This document shows positions 24,424-32,809 of a stretch of DNA of 64,000 nt, one piece after another. Numbering within the stretch: position 1 is the stretch's first letter; every line of letters begins with the position of its first letter. The notes under the pieces were generated by a model. It worked only from the letters and a program-made list of their open reading frames with translations. It searched no databases and had not been told where the DNA came from. Location: the NCBI RefSeq assembly GCF_029893325.1, contig NZ_JARXWL010000002.1, forward strand, positions 98,950 to 162,949, in the 5' to 3' direction. A program made the translations under genes and the position numbers. This stretch comes from Enterococcus sp. PF1-24. GTDB lineage: Bacteria > Bacillota > Bacilli > Lactobacillales > Enterococcaceae.

Positions 24424-26286
24424 ATGAAATTGAAAAAGTTAGGTTTGTTATCATGTTCGGTATTACTACTTAGCGGCGCCTTTGCACCAAGTGTCGTTGC
24501 TTTGGCCAATGAACCATCAGCAGAAATTATGGCACAAAAAGATAATGAGGAACTTAATGAAGTCTTGAAAGGGTTTGAATCGAAAAAAATTATTGATAAT
24601 TTTCTAGAAGAAGGATATTTAGAAAAAACTGATTCTGGAGAATTAGAAGTAACTGAAGCTTACGTTGCAGAAACCCAAAAAGAAATTGGTAATGATTTTG
24701 TTGTTAGTGCTGAAGGAAATATGTTATTAATAACACCAAAATCTGCGAGGGTAGCAGTTCCAGCTGGTGGCGTTACAGGGATTATTTTTGAAGGTACTGT
24801 AGTTAAACTTTATTTGAGTCAAAGCATATGTGATTTAATTCTTAATGGTTCAACAGGCTTGCTTAAAGGGTTAATTAAAACTATTGTTTCTTTGATTCCA
24901 GGCGCTGCTGGTATCGGTGAGATTACAGATGTGGTTATTGATTTTATAGTGAATTCAATTTTGACAATATTAGGTGCTACGGATATTAAGAATGGGATTG
25001 TAATTTCATTTGGAATTACAGCAACATTTCCATTTATAGTGTTTGATATCTCTAAACAGGAAAATGATTCAAGTGGTGGTGCTGAAGATGTTAAAGTTAG
25101 TAAATTGAAAATTCATCCCGATGCAAAAGAATTATTTGTAGATGAAGAATGGCAATTATTACCAGAATTTACTCCTTCAAATCCGTCAAATAGAGATTTG
25201 AAATGGTCAAGTAACAATGTAGATATTGTTACTGTTGATGCAAACACTGGTTTAATAAAAACTAAAAAAGCTGGAACAGCAGTTATTACTGCAGTGACTC
25301 AAGATGGTACAGCAATTGAAGCTAAAGCTACAATTACTGTGAAAAATAGAACAGTTCATGCAAATGATGTAACTGTGACTCCTTCTTATCGTGAGTTACC
25401 AATCGGTCAAACAGAAAAATTTGAAGCAACGGTAAGTCCTGAAGATGCAGCTAATAAAAATGTAAAATGGTCTTCTTCAGATGAAAAAATTGCTAAAGTA
25501 GATGAAACTGGTAAAGTGACTGCTATTGCTGAAGGAGTAGCAACTATCACAGTTACTACTGAAGATGGCGGTAAGACTGGTACTGCAGTTGTTAAAGTAG
25601 GTCCAAAAATTATCAGTGTTGAATCTATTAAGGTTACACCAAAAACAAAAGAAATGAAAATTGGTGATACTCAATTATTAGATGCAACAATTTCACCAGC
25701 TAATGCTTCAAACCAAACATATACATGGTCAAGTGATACACCTGAAGTAGCAACTGTTTCTTCAAAAGGTTTAGTTACCGCTAAAAAAGCTGGCTATGCT
25801 TTAATTACAGCAACTACTAAAGATGGTAATAAAATTGGCACTTGTATTGTTAATGTGAAAAAAGAAGAACCTGTAATTGAAAAATCAGTTGCAATGTTAC
25901 GTATGTACAATCCAAACAGCGGCGAACATTTCTACACAGCTAACCCTGATGAGAAAAATGTTTTAGTTGATTATGGTTGGAGATATGAAGGTATTGGTTG
26001 GTATGCACCTGAAAAAGGCGCAGCCGTTTACCGGATGTACAATCCTAATTCTGGCGATCACCATTACACATTAAATGTTGTTGAAAGAGATAACTTAGTG
26101 TTTACTGGTTGGGAATATGAAGGAATCGGTTGGTACTCTGATGTTAATAAATCAGTAGCATTATACCGTTCTTACAATCCGAATGCTAAAACTGGGAACC
26201 ACAACTACACAACTGTTCTTGATGAACACAAAAACCTACTTAACTTAGGTTGGAGAGACGAAGGAATCGGTTGGTATGGTGTGTAA
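24424..26286 (+). CDS. Secreted protein with three Ig-like (BIG2) domains and DUF5648-type repeats
   Basis: 620 aa. Signal peptide 1-30 (cleaved near VALANE). Residues 30-110 are helical and charged; 110-205 are a glycine-rich hydrophobic region (LLKGLIKTIVSLIPGAAGIG). Three BIG2 domains follow at about 225-308, 315-397 and 400-480, each with WSS and GTAxIT-type motifs. The end, about 490-620, is the three-repeat NPNSGEHFYTAN / NSGDHHYT / NHNYTT module. Likely a surface adhesin or wall-binding protein; no LPXTG is present, so retention may depend on the repeats. Confidence 0.8.
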   Translation: MKLKKLGLLSCSVLLLSGAFAPSVVALANEPSAEIMAQKDNEELNEVLKGFESKKIIDNFLEEGYLEKTDSGELEVTEAYVAETQKEIGNDFVVSAEGNMLLITPKSARVAVPAGGVTGIIFEGTVVKLYLSQSICDLILNGSTGLLKGLIKTIVSLIPGAAGIGEITDVVIDFIVNSILTILGATDIKNGIVISFGITATFPFIVFDISKQENDSSGGAEDVKVSKLKIHPDAKELFVDEEWQLLPEFTPSNPSNRDLKWSSNNVDIVTVDANTGLIKTKKAGTAVITAVTQDGTAIEAKATITVKNRTVHANDVTVTPSYRELPIGQTEKFEATVSPEDAANKNVKWSSSDEKIAKVDETGKVTAIAEGVATITVTTEDGGKTGTAVVKVGPKIISVESIKVTPKTKEMKIGDTQLLDATISPANASNQTYTWSSDTPEVATVSSKGLVTAKKAGYALITATTKDGNKIGTCIVNVKKEEPVIEKSVAMLRMYNPNSGEHFYTANPDEKNVLVDYGWRYEGIGWYAPEKGAAVYRMYNPNSGDHHYTLNVVERDNLVFTGWEYEGIGWYSDVNKSVALYRSYNPNAKTGNHNYTTVLDEHKNLLNLGWRDEGIGWYGV

Positions 26287-26322
26287 ACGCACCAAAATAA
26301 TATTATAAAGATAGTATCTTTT

Positions 26323-26350
26323 CGGAGTGGAGAAATCCACTCCGTTTTTC
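26323..26350 (+). terminator. Intrinsic terminator
   Basis: CGGAGTGGA (26323-26331) pairs with TCCACTCCG (26336-26344), loop GAAA, then TTTTT. Confidence 0.9.
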
Positions 26351-26381
26351 TACATATATAAATGATTGCGAGGAAGATGAA

Positions 26382-26603
26382 ATGAGCTTTGAAGAAATTT
26401 TACCAAAATTAAAACAAGGAGCAAAAATTATTCGTGAAGGTTGGGGTGGTTTTGAAATGTATGTGACTTTAGTTCAAGATGAAAACTATGATGGCTGTCC
26501 AGTGACACCTTACTTTTTGATTAAAACTGCTGATGAAGGTTTTTCAAGTTTTGCACCAACGGTTTGTGATATTTTAGCTGATGATTGGAAAGTAGTAGAA
26601 TAA
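26382..26603 (+). CDS. DUF2829 / Tad2-like protein
   Basis: 73 aa. MSFEEILPKLKQGAKIIREG then WGGFEMYVTLV, PYFLIKTADEG and DILADDWKVVE match the DUF2829 family. Phage members (Tad2) sequester the cyclic ADP-ribose-type signal of Thoeris defence. Here the gene is chromosomal, outside the island, and overlaps the next SDR gene (TAATG), so the two are coupled. Whether it binds a nucleotide signal in this setting is unknown. GAGGAAG site upstream. Confidence 0.8.
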   Translation: MSFEEILPKLKQGAKIIREGWGGFEMYVTLVQDENYDGCPVTPYFLIKTADEGFSSFAPTVCDILADDWKVVE

Positions 26604-27349
26604 TGAAGGAATTTGAAAATAAAGTCGTACTAGTAACGGGTGCAGCTTCAGGAATTGGTTATGCACAAGCAGAAGCCTTTTTGAAAGCTGGTGCCAAAGT
26701 GTTTGCAGTAGATATTCAAGCGGATTTTGGTGATTTAGGCAATGAATATTCAGAGAATTTTGCTACTTTTTCTGGTGATTTAAGTATTGCGGAAAATTGC
26801 CAGGCAGCAGTAAACATTTGTGAAAAAATTTTTGGCAAGGTGGAAATTTTACTGAATACAGCTGGTATTTTAGATGAGTATAAACCTTTAATAGAAACAG
26901 ATGAGCAATTGTGGCATAAAATTCTATCAACTAATTTAGATAGTATGTTTTATTTAACCAAAGCGGTATTGCCGAATATGTTAGATAGAAAAGCTGGCAC
27001 AATCATCAATATGGCTTCGATTGCTGGGTTAGTTGCTGGCGGTGGCGGTATTGCTTATACGACTGCCAAGCATGCGATTGCTGGTTTTACAAAACAGTTA
27101 GCGCTAGATTATGCGGCTGAAGGAATCCATGTTAACGGAATTGCCCCAGGCGCGATAAAAACACCAATGAATGCAGCTGATTTTGCTGGCGACGGAGCGA
27201 TGGCTAAGTGGGTTGCTGAAGAGACGCCAGTGAAACGTTGGGCACAGCCACAAGAGGTTGCGGAGTTAACTTTATTTTTAGCTAGCGAAAAGTCTAGTTA
27301 TTTACAGGGGAATATCGTGCCAATTGATGGTGGCTGGCTACTAAAATAA
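26603..27349 (+). CDS. SDR-family NAD(P)-dependent oxidoreductase
   Basis: 248 aa from ATG 26603, whose A is shared with the upstream stop (TAATG). Rossmann motif VTGAASGIGYAQ, NTAGIL, catalytic Ser in NMASIAGL, YTTAKHA with active Tyr and Lys, and the C-terminal SSYLQGNIVPIDGGWL of classical SDRs (FabG/short-chain alcohol type). The NNAG motif is altered to NTAG. Substrate cannot be told; coupling to a DUF2829 protein is unusual. Confidence 0.85.
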   Translation: MKEFENKVVLVTGAASGIGYAQAEAFLKAGAKVFAVDIQADFGDLGNEYSENFATFSGDLSIAENCQAAVNICEKIFGKVEILLNTAGILDEYKPLIETDEQLWHKILSTNLDSMFYLTKAVLPNMLDRKAGTIINMASIAGLVAGGGGIAYTTAKHAIAGFTKQLALDYAAEGIHVNGIAPGAIKTPMNAADFAGDGAMAKWVAEETPVKRWAQPQEVAELTLFLASEKSSYLQGNIVPIDGGWLLK

Positions 27350-27388
27350 ATTCTTGAAAAAATTTTTCTTTCTGTTATGCTTATTAAC

Positions 27389-27461
27389 GGTGGTAAACCA
27401 CCACTGCGGCACTTCAATCCTTTGGCCGCAGTTATGACCAAGACCCTGTCTTGCAAAGGAG
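27389..27461 (+). promoter_or_regulatory. preQ1-II riboswitch before queT
   Basis: Hairpin GGTGGT-AAA-CCACC (27389-27402), then CTGCGG (27404-27409) with CCGCAG (27426-27431), then CAAGA with TCTTG (27439-27453), then CAAAGGAG (27454-27461). The loop of the second stem holds TCCTTT, able to pair with AAAGGA. This pseudoknot over the ribosome site is the preQ1-II plan, so preQ1 binding should block translation of queT. Confidence 0.8.
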
Positions 27462-27469
27462 AGAAAAAA

Positions 27470-27979
27470 ATGAATAATCAAGAATCACGTTCAGTGACTC
27501 ACTGGACAACAGCAGAAATCACCAAAATCGCCTTAGTAGCTAGTTTGTACGTTGCCTTAACTGTTTTATTGTCAGTTATTAGTTTTGGCGCGGTACAAAT
27601 ACGCTTGTCAGAAATGTTCAATTATTTGGCATTGTATAACAAGCGCTATGTATGGGCAGTAACCATCGGTGTATTGATTGCCAATCTGGCTTCCCCTAAT
27701 GGTTTGATGGATGTAGTTGTCGGGAGTATCTGCACGTTTTTAGTGTTGCAATTTAGCCGCTGGGCAACAAAAAATATCCAGTCTTTAAAACTAAAAATGG
27801 TTTTGACCGCAATCATATTTGCAATTTCAATGTTTACGGTTGCCGGACAATTAAAAATATTATTTGATGCACCTTTTTTTGAGAACTGGTGGCTGATTGC
27901 TATTGGCGAATTACTTTCAATGACGATTGGTGGACTTATTATCTATTTTGTAGGAGAACGAATTGATTTAACTGAATAA
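27470..27979 (+). CDS. queT: QueT-family queuosine-precursor transporter
   Basis: 169 aa membrane protein with about five helices. VQIRLSEMFNYLALYNKRYVWAV and NLASPNGLMDVVVGS are QueT (COG4708) signatures. It is the substrate-binding S component of an ECF transporter that brings in preQ1 or another queuosine precursor, using the shared ECF energising module, not present here. Start ATG 27470 just after the riboswitch-embedded AAAGGAG. Upstream in-frame extension overlaps the aptamer and is rejected. Confidence 0.9.
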   Translation: MNNQESRSVTHWTTAEITKIALVASLYVALTVLLSVISFGAVQIRLSEMFNYLALYNKRYVWAVTIGVLIANLASPNGLMDVVVGSICTFLVLQFSRWATKNIQSLKLKMVLTAIIFAISMFTVAGQLKILFDAPFFENWWLIAIGELLSMTIGGLIIYFVGERIDLTE

Positions 27980-28037
27980 ATAAAATTTTGCTATAAGTAA
28001 ATTAAAGGATTGTTATAGCAAATGAAATAGAAATTTA

Positions 28038-28072
28038 GCACAGCTAGCAGAAATTGTTAGCTGTGCTTTTTT
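28038..28072 (+). terminator. Intrinsic terminator after queT
   Basis: GCACAGCTA (28038-28046) pairs with TAGCTGTGC (28058-28066), followed by T6. Confidence 0.85.
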
Positions 28073-28170
28073 ATATCGATATATTATTATACTAGAAAAA
28101 TAAAAAACATTTTTTTATTAAATAAATTTATTTTAACATATAAAATTAAGCAATATTAATCAGAATAGAG

Positions 28171-28187
28171 ATGGGGGGTATCCCCAT
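28171..28187. repeat. GC-rich palindrome in AT-rich DNA
   Basis: ATGGGGGGTATCCCCAT is an imperfect palindrome standing alone in very AT-rich sequence about 140 bp before the cobalamin riboswitch. G-tract palindromes are typical operators of metal regulators such as CsoR/RcnR; this is inference only. Otherwise 28073-28309 shows no gene. Confidence 0.4.
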
Positions 28188-28309
28188 TAAATAACAAAAT
28201 AATGCTAATTGTTTTGGATTATTATAACAATTTTGTTCTTATCTTTAAAAGTACTGTTTTTCCATTTGAAATAGCTTACAATAAAGAAAAAATAATAATT
28301 GCATAATAA

Positions 28310-28432
28310 TCATAGGGAATGAGGTGAGAATCCTCAGCAGCCCCTTTCTACTGTATACGCAGACGAAATCAAAAATGCCACTTAACGGGAAGGCATGAGA
28401 GTAGGATGAAGCAAAGTCAGGATACCTAGATT
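28310..28432 (+). promoter_or_regulatory. Cobalamin riboswitch 1
   Basis: Conserved elements in order: GGGAATGAGGTGAGAATCC, CAGCAGCCCC, CTACTGTATACGCAGACGAA, TGCCACTTAACGGGAAGGC, AGGATGAAGC and AAGTCAGGATACCT. This is the B12-box and core of cobalamin riboswitches. A terminator lies 80 bp downstream, so binding should stop transcription of the importer operon. Confidence 0.92.
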
Positions 28433-28512
28433 AAAATGCGTATAGGAAATTGGATTGGGAAAATTTTTTATTGTAAATCATTGAACCCTAAAAGGTTTAT
28501 TTTGAGATGCAT

Positions 28513-28556
28513 AAATTCCTTAAATTCATTTTTGATGAGTTTGAGGAATTTTTTTA
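28513..28556 (+). terminator. Riboswitch-controlled terminator 1
   Basis: A 17-bp stem between AAATTCCTTAAATTCAT and ATGAGTTTGAGGAATTT (two G-U pairs), then T residues, sits in the leader between aptamer and first gene. Confidence 0.85.
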
Positions 28557-28586
28557 TCGTTTCTAAGTTTATATAGGGAGAAAAAT

Positions 28587-29528
28587 ATGAAGATTTTAAA
28601 GAAAAATCAACGATTATTACATATTTTGATTGTACTATTTGGTATCAGCTTTTTAACTTTTTCATTAGTTTATCTTTCACCAGGCGATCCTGCTGAAATT
28701 ATGTTAACGGAATGTGGTAATATTCCAACGCCAGAATTGTTAGCGAAGGCACGAGCAGATTTAGGATTAGATCGCCCTTTTTTAGTGCAATATGGTAGCT
28801 GGCTAAAAGGGGTAGTAACTGGTGATATGGGTCAAAGCTATGCTTTCAAAATTCCAGTAGTTCAAAAATTGATTAGCTGTTTTTTCCCAACGCTTTCCTT
28901 GGCTATTACTTCGTTAATTATTATGTTAGCGATTGCGATTCCTTTTGGTATTTTATCAGCTATTTATCAAAATAAATGGCTAGACTATTTTATTCGTGGC
29001 TTTTCTTTTATCGGCATTTCAATTCCCAGCTTTTGGCTTGGTTTAGTTTTTCTGCGATTTTTTGGAGTTAATCTTGGTTGGGTGAGAGTTTCTGGAGGAG
29101 ATACTGGTTTTAGAGGCTTGATTTTGCCTGCTTTGACTTTAGCGTTAGCGATGGCGGCTAAGTATACCCGTCAAATAAGGATTGCTGTGATTGAGGAGTT
29201 AAGTAAAGAGTATGTAATAGGAGCTAGATTACGCGGAATTAGTGAAAGAAAAATTTTATGGCGACATGTGTTACCTAATGTTTTATTGCCATTAGTAACG
29301 ATTTTAGGGTTATCTTTAGGGAGCTTATTAGGTGGAACTGCAGTCGTTGAAATTATTTATAATTGGCCGGGTTTAGGTAATATGGCAGTGAGAGCGATTG
29401 CTTGTCGTGATTTTCCACTAATTCAAGGATATGTCTTGATGATATCTTTATTATATATGTTGATTAATTTAGCAGTAGACTTATCTTATCCATTGATTGA
29501 TCCTAGGAGGCGGGAGGAAAGACATTGA
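28587..29528 (+). CDS. NikB/DppB-type ABC permease
   Basis: 313 aa, about six membrane helices. YLSPGDPAEIML after the first helix, then the binding-protein-dependent transport motif (GARLRGISERKILWRHVLPN). Typical first permease of nickel/dipeptide importers. Under cobalamin riboswitch control, so substrate is probably cobalt- or corrinoid-related rather than peptide; this is inference. Overlaps the second permease by 4 bp. Confidence 0.85.
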   Translation: MKILKKNQRLLHILIVLFGISFLTFSLVYLSPGDPAEIMLTECGNIPTPELLAKARADLGLDRPFLVQYGSWLKGVVTGDMGQSYAFKIPVVQKLISCFFPTLSLAITSLIIMLAIAIPFGILSAIYQNKWLDYFIRGFSFIGISIPSFWLGLVFLRFFGVNLGWVRVSGGDTGFRGLILPALTLALAMAAKYTRQIRIAVIEELSKEYVIGARLRGISERKILWRHVLPNVLLPLVTILGLSLGSLLGGTAVVEIIYNWPGLGNMAVRAIACRDFPLIQGYVLMISLLYMLINLAVDLSYPLIDPRRREERH

Positions 29529-30355
29529 TTTCAATTAGTCAGTTTATTAAGAAAAATAAACAGTTTTGTTTTTCAATATTGCTGGTTTTTCTTATTATTT
29601 GTATAGCGATTTTTGCAAAACAAATTGCGCCTTTTGATCCACTTGAAGCGGTGATGTCAAAATCTTTATATGCACCTGATAATGTGAATAGGTTAGGTAC
29701 TGACAAATTAGGGCGAGATATTTTATCACGAGTGATCTTTGGTACGCGAACTTCATTAGGCGCAACCTTAATCATGGTAGGAACAATCTTTTTTATGGGG
29801 ACGCTTATTGGAATGATTAGCGGTTATTTTGGTGGCTGGCTGGATAGCTTAATTATGCGAATCGCTGATATGATGATATCTTTTCCTGGCTTGGTTTTGG
29901 CGATTGCGATTGCTGGTGTTTTAGGACCTAATTTGATGAATGCAGTAATTGCGATTACGGCGGTTAGTTGGACGAAATATGCTCGTCTTTCTAGAAGTTT
30001 AGTTTTAAAAATGAAAACAAGTCTGTTCATTGAGGCAGCAATCGTAACCGGTGTTAGAGATGCTAAAATGATTTTTCGCTATCTCTTACCTAATATTTTA
30101 CCTGTTATGGTAGTGACGGCGGTAACGGATATTGGTACGTTGATGTTAGAAATCGCAGCACTTTCTTTTTTGGGATTCGGAGCTCAGGCACCAACGCCAG
30201 AGTGGAGCTTGATGTTAAATGAAGGGCGAACGTATTTACAAACAGCTCCGTGGTTGATGATTTATCCAGGTTTAGCAATCGTTTTTGTAGTCGTGGCATT
30301 TAATCTTTTGGGAGATAGCGTTGGCGATTTGCTAAATCCTAAAAGAGAGCAGTAA
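29525..30355 (+). CDS. NikC/DppC-type ABC permease
   Basis: 276 aa. LGTDKLGRDILSRVIFGTRT is the DppC/NikC N-terminal signature and VTGVRDAKMIFRYLLPNILP the ATPase-contact loop. Partner permease of the importer. TTG start at 29525 after GGGAGG, overlapping the upstream stop, hence coupled translation. Confidence 0.85.
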   Translation: MISISQFIKKNKQFCFSILLVFLIICIAIFAKQIAPFDPLEAVMSKSLYAPDNVNRLGTDKLGRDILSRVIFGTRTSLGATLIMVGTIFFMGTLIGMISGYFGGWLDSLIMRIADMMISFPGLVLAIAIAGVLGPNLMNAVIAITAVSWTKYARLSRSLVLKMKTSLFIEAAIVTGVRDAKMIFRYLLPNILPVMVVTAVTDIGTLMLEIAALSFLGFGAQAPTPEWSLMLNEGRTYLQTAPWLMIYPGLAIVFVVVAFNLLGDSVGDLLNPKREQ

Positions 30356-30384
30356 ATAATAGTGTGAGAAATGAGGATAATAAA

Positions 30385-31965
30385 ATGAAAAAAATGTTTA
30401 AAAGATTGTTCTTAGTAAGTTGCTTTGCCTTAGTGGCCGCTTCATTAGTCGGGTGTGGTAGCGAAAACAAAAAAGAAGATTCAAAAAATGATACAAAATC
30501 AGAAGAGAAATCAATGGTGGTTGGTGTAACTAGTTTTGCAGATACTTTAGAGCCAACTGAACAATATTTTAGCTGGGTGGTATCTCGCTATGGTGTAGGG
30601 GAAAATTTAGTTCGTTTTAATGAAAATGGTGAGTTAGAAGCTTGTTTAGCAGAAGAATGGTCAGTGAGTGAGGATCATTTAACTTGGGATTTTAAGATTC
30701 GTGAAGGTGTGCAATTTTCAAATGGTACAGAATTAACACCTGAATCGGTTAAAGATTCATTAGAAAGGACTTTTGAATTAAGTCCGAGAGGGGAAACTTT
30801 CTTTAAACCGGCAGCAATTGAAGTAGAGGGACAGTCTGTTTTGATTAAAACGGAGGAACCAGTGGCAATTGTTCCGGGAAGCTTGGCAGATCCTTTATTT
30901 TTAATTGTTGATACAACGGCAGATACTGAAAAATTTGCACAAGATGGGCCAATTTGTACGGGGCCTTACATTGTTGAAAGTTTCAGTCCGACAGATACCT
31001 GTGAATTAGTAAAAAATGAAAACTATTGGGATGGCGAAGTTCCTTTAGATAGAGTAACTATGAAATGTATTGATGATCAAGCAACACGCTCTATGGCATT
31101 GCAAAATAATGAAATTCAAATTGCTTATAATTTGAAAACAGAAAACATTGCAGAATTTGAAGGAAATGATGAAATTGTTATTGATAAATTGGACTCTTTA
31201 CGTTCAACCTATGCTTTTATGAATCAAAATGGCCCGCTAAAAGATAAAAAATTAAGACAAGCTTTACTCCAAGGAATTGATCGTGAAACTTATGTTAAAA
31301 ATCTTTTGCAAGGTGGTGCGACTGCGGGTAAAGCGCCAATTCCACCAACTTTAGATTATGGCTTTGATGAATTAGTTAATGAAAATACCTTTGATCCAGA
31401 AGCAGCAAAAAAAATACTGGTTGAAGCAGGCTATCAAGATAAAGATGGTGATGGCTTTGTTGAAACACCTTCAGGAGATCCATTGGATTTAGAATTTGTT
31501 ATTTACACAAGTCGTGAAGAACTGAATGTTTATGCTCAAGCCATGCAAGCAAATATGAAAGATATTGGTGTCAAAGTTACTTTAAATACCGTAAGTTATG
31601 AAACATTATTAGATATGCGTGATGCTAGTAGCTTTGATTTATTGATTTGGAATGTTTTGGTGGCGAACACTGGTGATCCTGAAAACTATTTAAAAGAAAA
31701 CTGGTACAGCAGTTCACCATCTAATCAAGCTGGCTATCGCAATGAAAAAGTAGATGCAGCGCTTGATAAAATGGCGGTTACTTTTGAAGAAGAGGAACGT
31801 AAAAAATTAGCTATGGAAATTCAACAAAATATTATGGATGATGCTGCTACCATGTTCTTTGGCTATGAAACAACATATCTATTTTCTAATGCAACAGTTG
31901 AAGGCGTAAAAATGTTTCCAATGGATTATTATTGGTTAACAAAAGATATAAAATATGCTGATTAA
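30385..31965 (+). CDS. NikA-type solute-binding lipoprotein
   Basis: 526 aa, SBP family 5. Signal peptide with lipobox SLVGCG. Motifs: LTWDFKIREGVQFSNGTEL, PTPPTLDYG-like IPPTLDYGFD, and FDPEAAKKILVEAGYQDKDG, which are typical of the nickel/peptide group. The mature start (VVGVTSFADTLEPTEQYFSW) is NikA-like. I take ATG 30385 because GAGG precedes it; a GTG at 30364 is possible. It catches the ligand outside the cell and gives the system its specificity. Confidence 0.85.
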   Translation: MKKMFKRLFLVSCFALVAASLVGCGSENKKEDSKNDTKSEEKSMVVGVTSFADTLEPTEQYFSWVVSRYGVGENLVRFNENGELEACLAEEWSVSEDHLTWDFKIREGVQFSNGTELTPESVKDSLERTFELSPRGETFFKPAAIEVEGQSVLIKTEEPVAIVPGSLADPLFLIVDTTADTEKFAQDGPICTGPYIVESFSPTDTCELVKNENYWDGEVPLDRVTMKCIDDQATRSMALQNNEIQIAYNLKTENIAEFEGNDEIVIDKLDSLRSTYAFMNQNGPLKDKKLRQALLQGIDRETYVKNLLQGGATAGKAPIPPTLDYGFDELVNENTFDPEAAKKILVEAGYQDKDGDGFVETPSGDPLDLEFVIYTSREELNVYAQAMQANMKDIGVKVTLNTVSYETLLDMRDASSFDLLIWNVLVANTGDPENYLKENWYSSSPSNQAGYRNEKVDAALDKMAVTFEEEERKKLAMEIQQNIMDDAATMFFGYETTYLFSNATVEGVKMFPMDYYWLTKDIKYAD

Positions 31966-32014
31966 TCCGCTATATTTAAAAAATTTATCTGATGAAGTAT
32001 AAGGAGGCCCGACA

Positions 32015-32785
32015 ATGCTTAAAATAGAAAATTTAACAGTTAATTATCTAAATCAGCAACAAGCAAGTGTGAAAAAATTTAATTTAACTGTTAATTCTGG
32101 TGAAATTGTCTGCATTGTTGGTGAAAGTGGTAGTGGTAAAAGTACGGTTTTAAAAACAATTTTAGGCGCACTACCTAAGACCATTCAGATTCAAGCTGAC
32201 AAATTAACTTTGGCGAAGCAATCATTATTAAGTTATACTGCAAAAGATTGGCAAAAAATTCGTGGCAGTAAGGTATCGTTGATTTTTCAAGATAGTGGGG
32301 CAGCATTAAATCCAATTCGTAAAATTGGTGATCAATTTGTAGAGTATATTCAACAGCATAGCAAGCTTTCTAAACAAGTTGCTTATCAAAAAGCTAAAGA
32401 GCTGTTAGTCAAAATGCATTTATCAGATGAAGAAAGTATTATGCAAAGCTATCCTCATCAACTAAGCGGGGGCATGTGTCAACGAGTGGGGATTGCTTTA
32501 GCAATGACTTTTAATCCAGAATTATTATTAGCTGATGAGCCCACTAGTGCTTTAGATGTCACTACCCAACGGCAAATAGTGAATGAACTTTTAGCTTTGC
32601 AGAAAAACTTTAACACATCGATTGTGATGGTTACTCATAATTTAGGCTTAGCAGCGTATATGGCAGATCAATTGATTGTCATGGAAAAAGGTCAAGTTGT
32701 TGACAGTGGACCAACGATTAACGTTTTGGAAAATCCACAAAGTGACTATACTAAAAAACTTTTAGCAGCTGTACCTGAAATATAA
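32015..32785 (+). CDS. NikD-type ABC ATPase
   Basis: 256 aa. Walker A GESGSGKST, Q-loop FQDSGAALNPIRKIGDQ, signature LSGGMCQRVGIALAM, Walker B LLADEPTSALD, H-loop VTHNLGLAAYMAD. The QRVGIALA form and length match NikD/DppD. First ATPase of the heterodimer. AAGGAGG site upstream. Confidence 0.85.
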   Translation: MLKIENLTVNYLNQQQASVKKFNLTVNSGEIVCIVGESGSGKSTVLKTILGALPKTIQIQADKLTLAKQSLLSYTAKDWQKIRGSKVSLIFQDSGAALNPIRKIGDQFVEYIQQHSKLSKQVAYQKAKELLVKMHLSDEESIMQSYPHQLSGGMCQRVGIALAMTFNPELLLADEPTSALDVTTQRQIVNELLALQKNFNTSIVMVTHNLGLAAYMADQLIVMEKGQVVDSGPTINVLENPQSDYTKKLLAAVPEI

Positions 32786-32809
32786 TTTTCTTAAATAAGA
32801 AGGTGGTTG

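Noticed and set aside
27377..27469. N-terminal extension of queT
   Set aside because: It translates the preQ1-II aptamer; the ribosome site CAAAGGAG belongs to ATG 27470.
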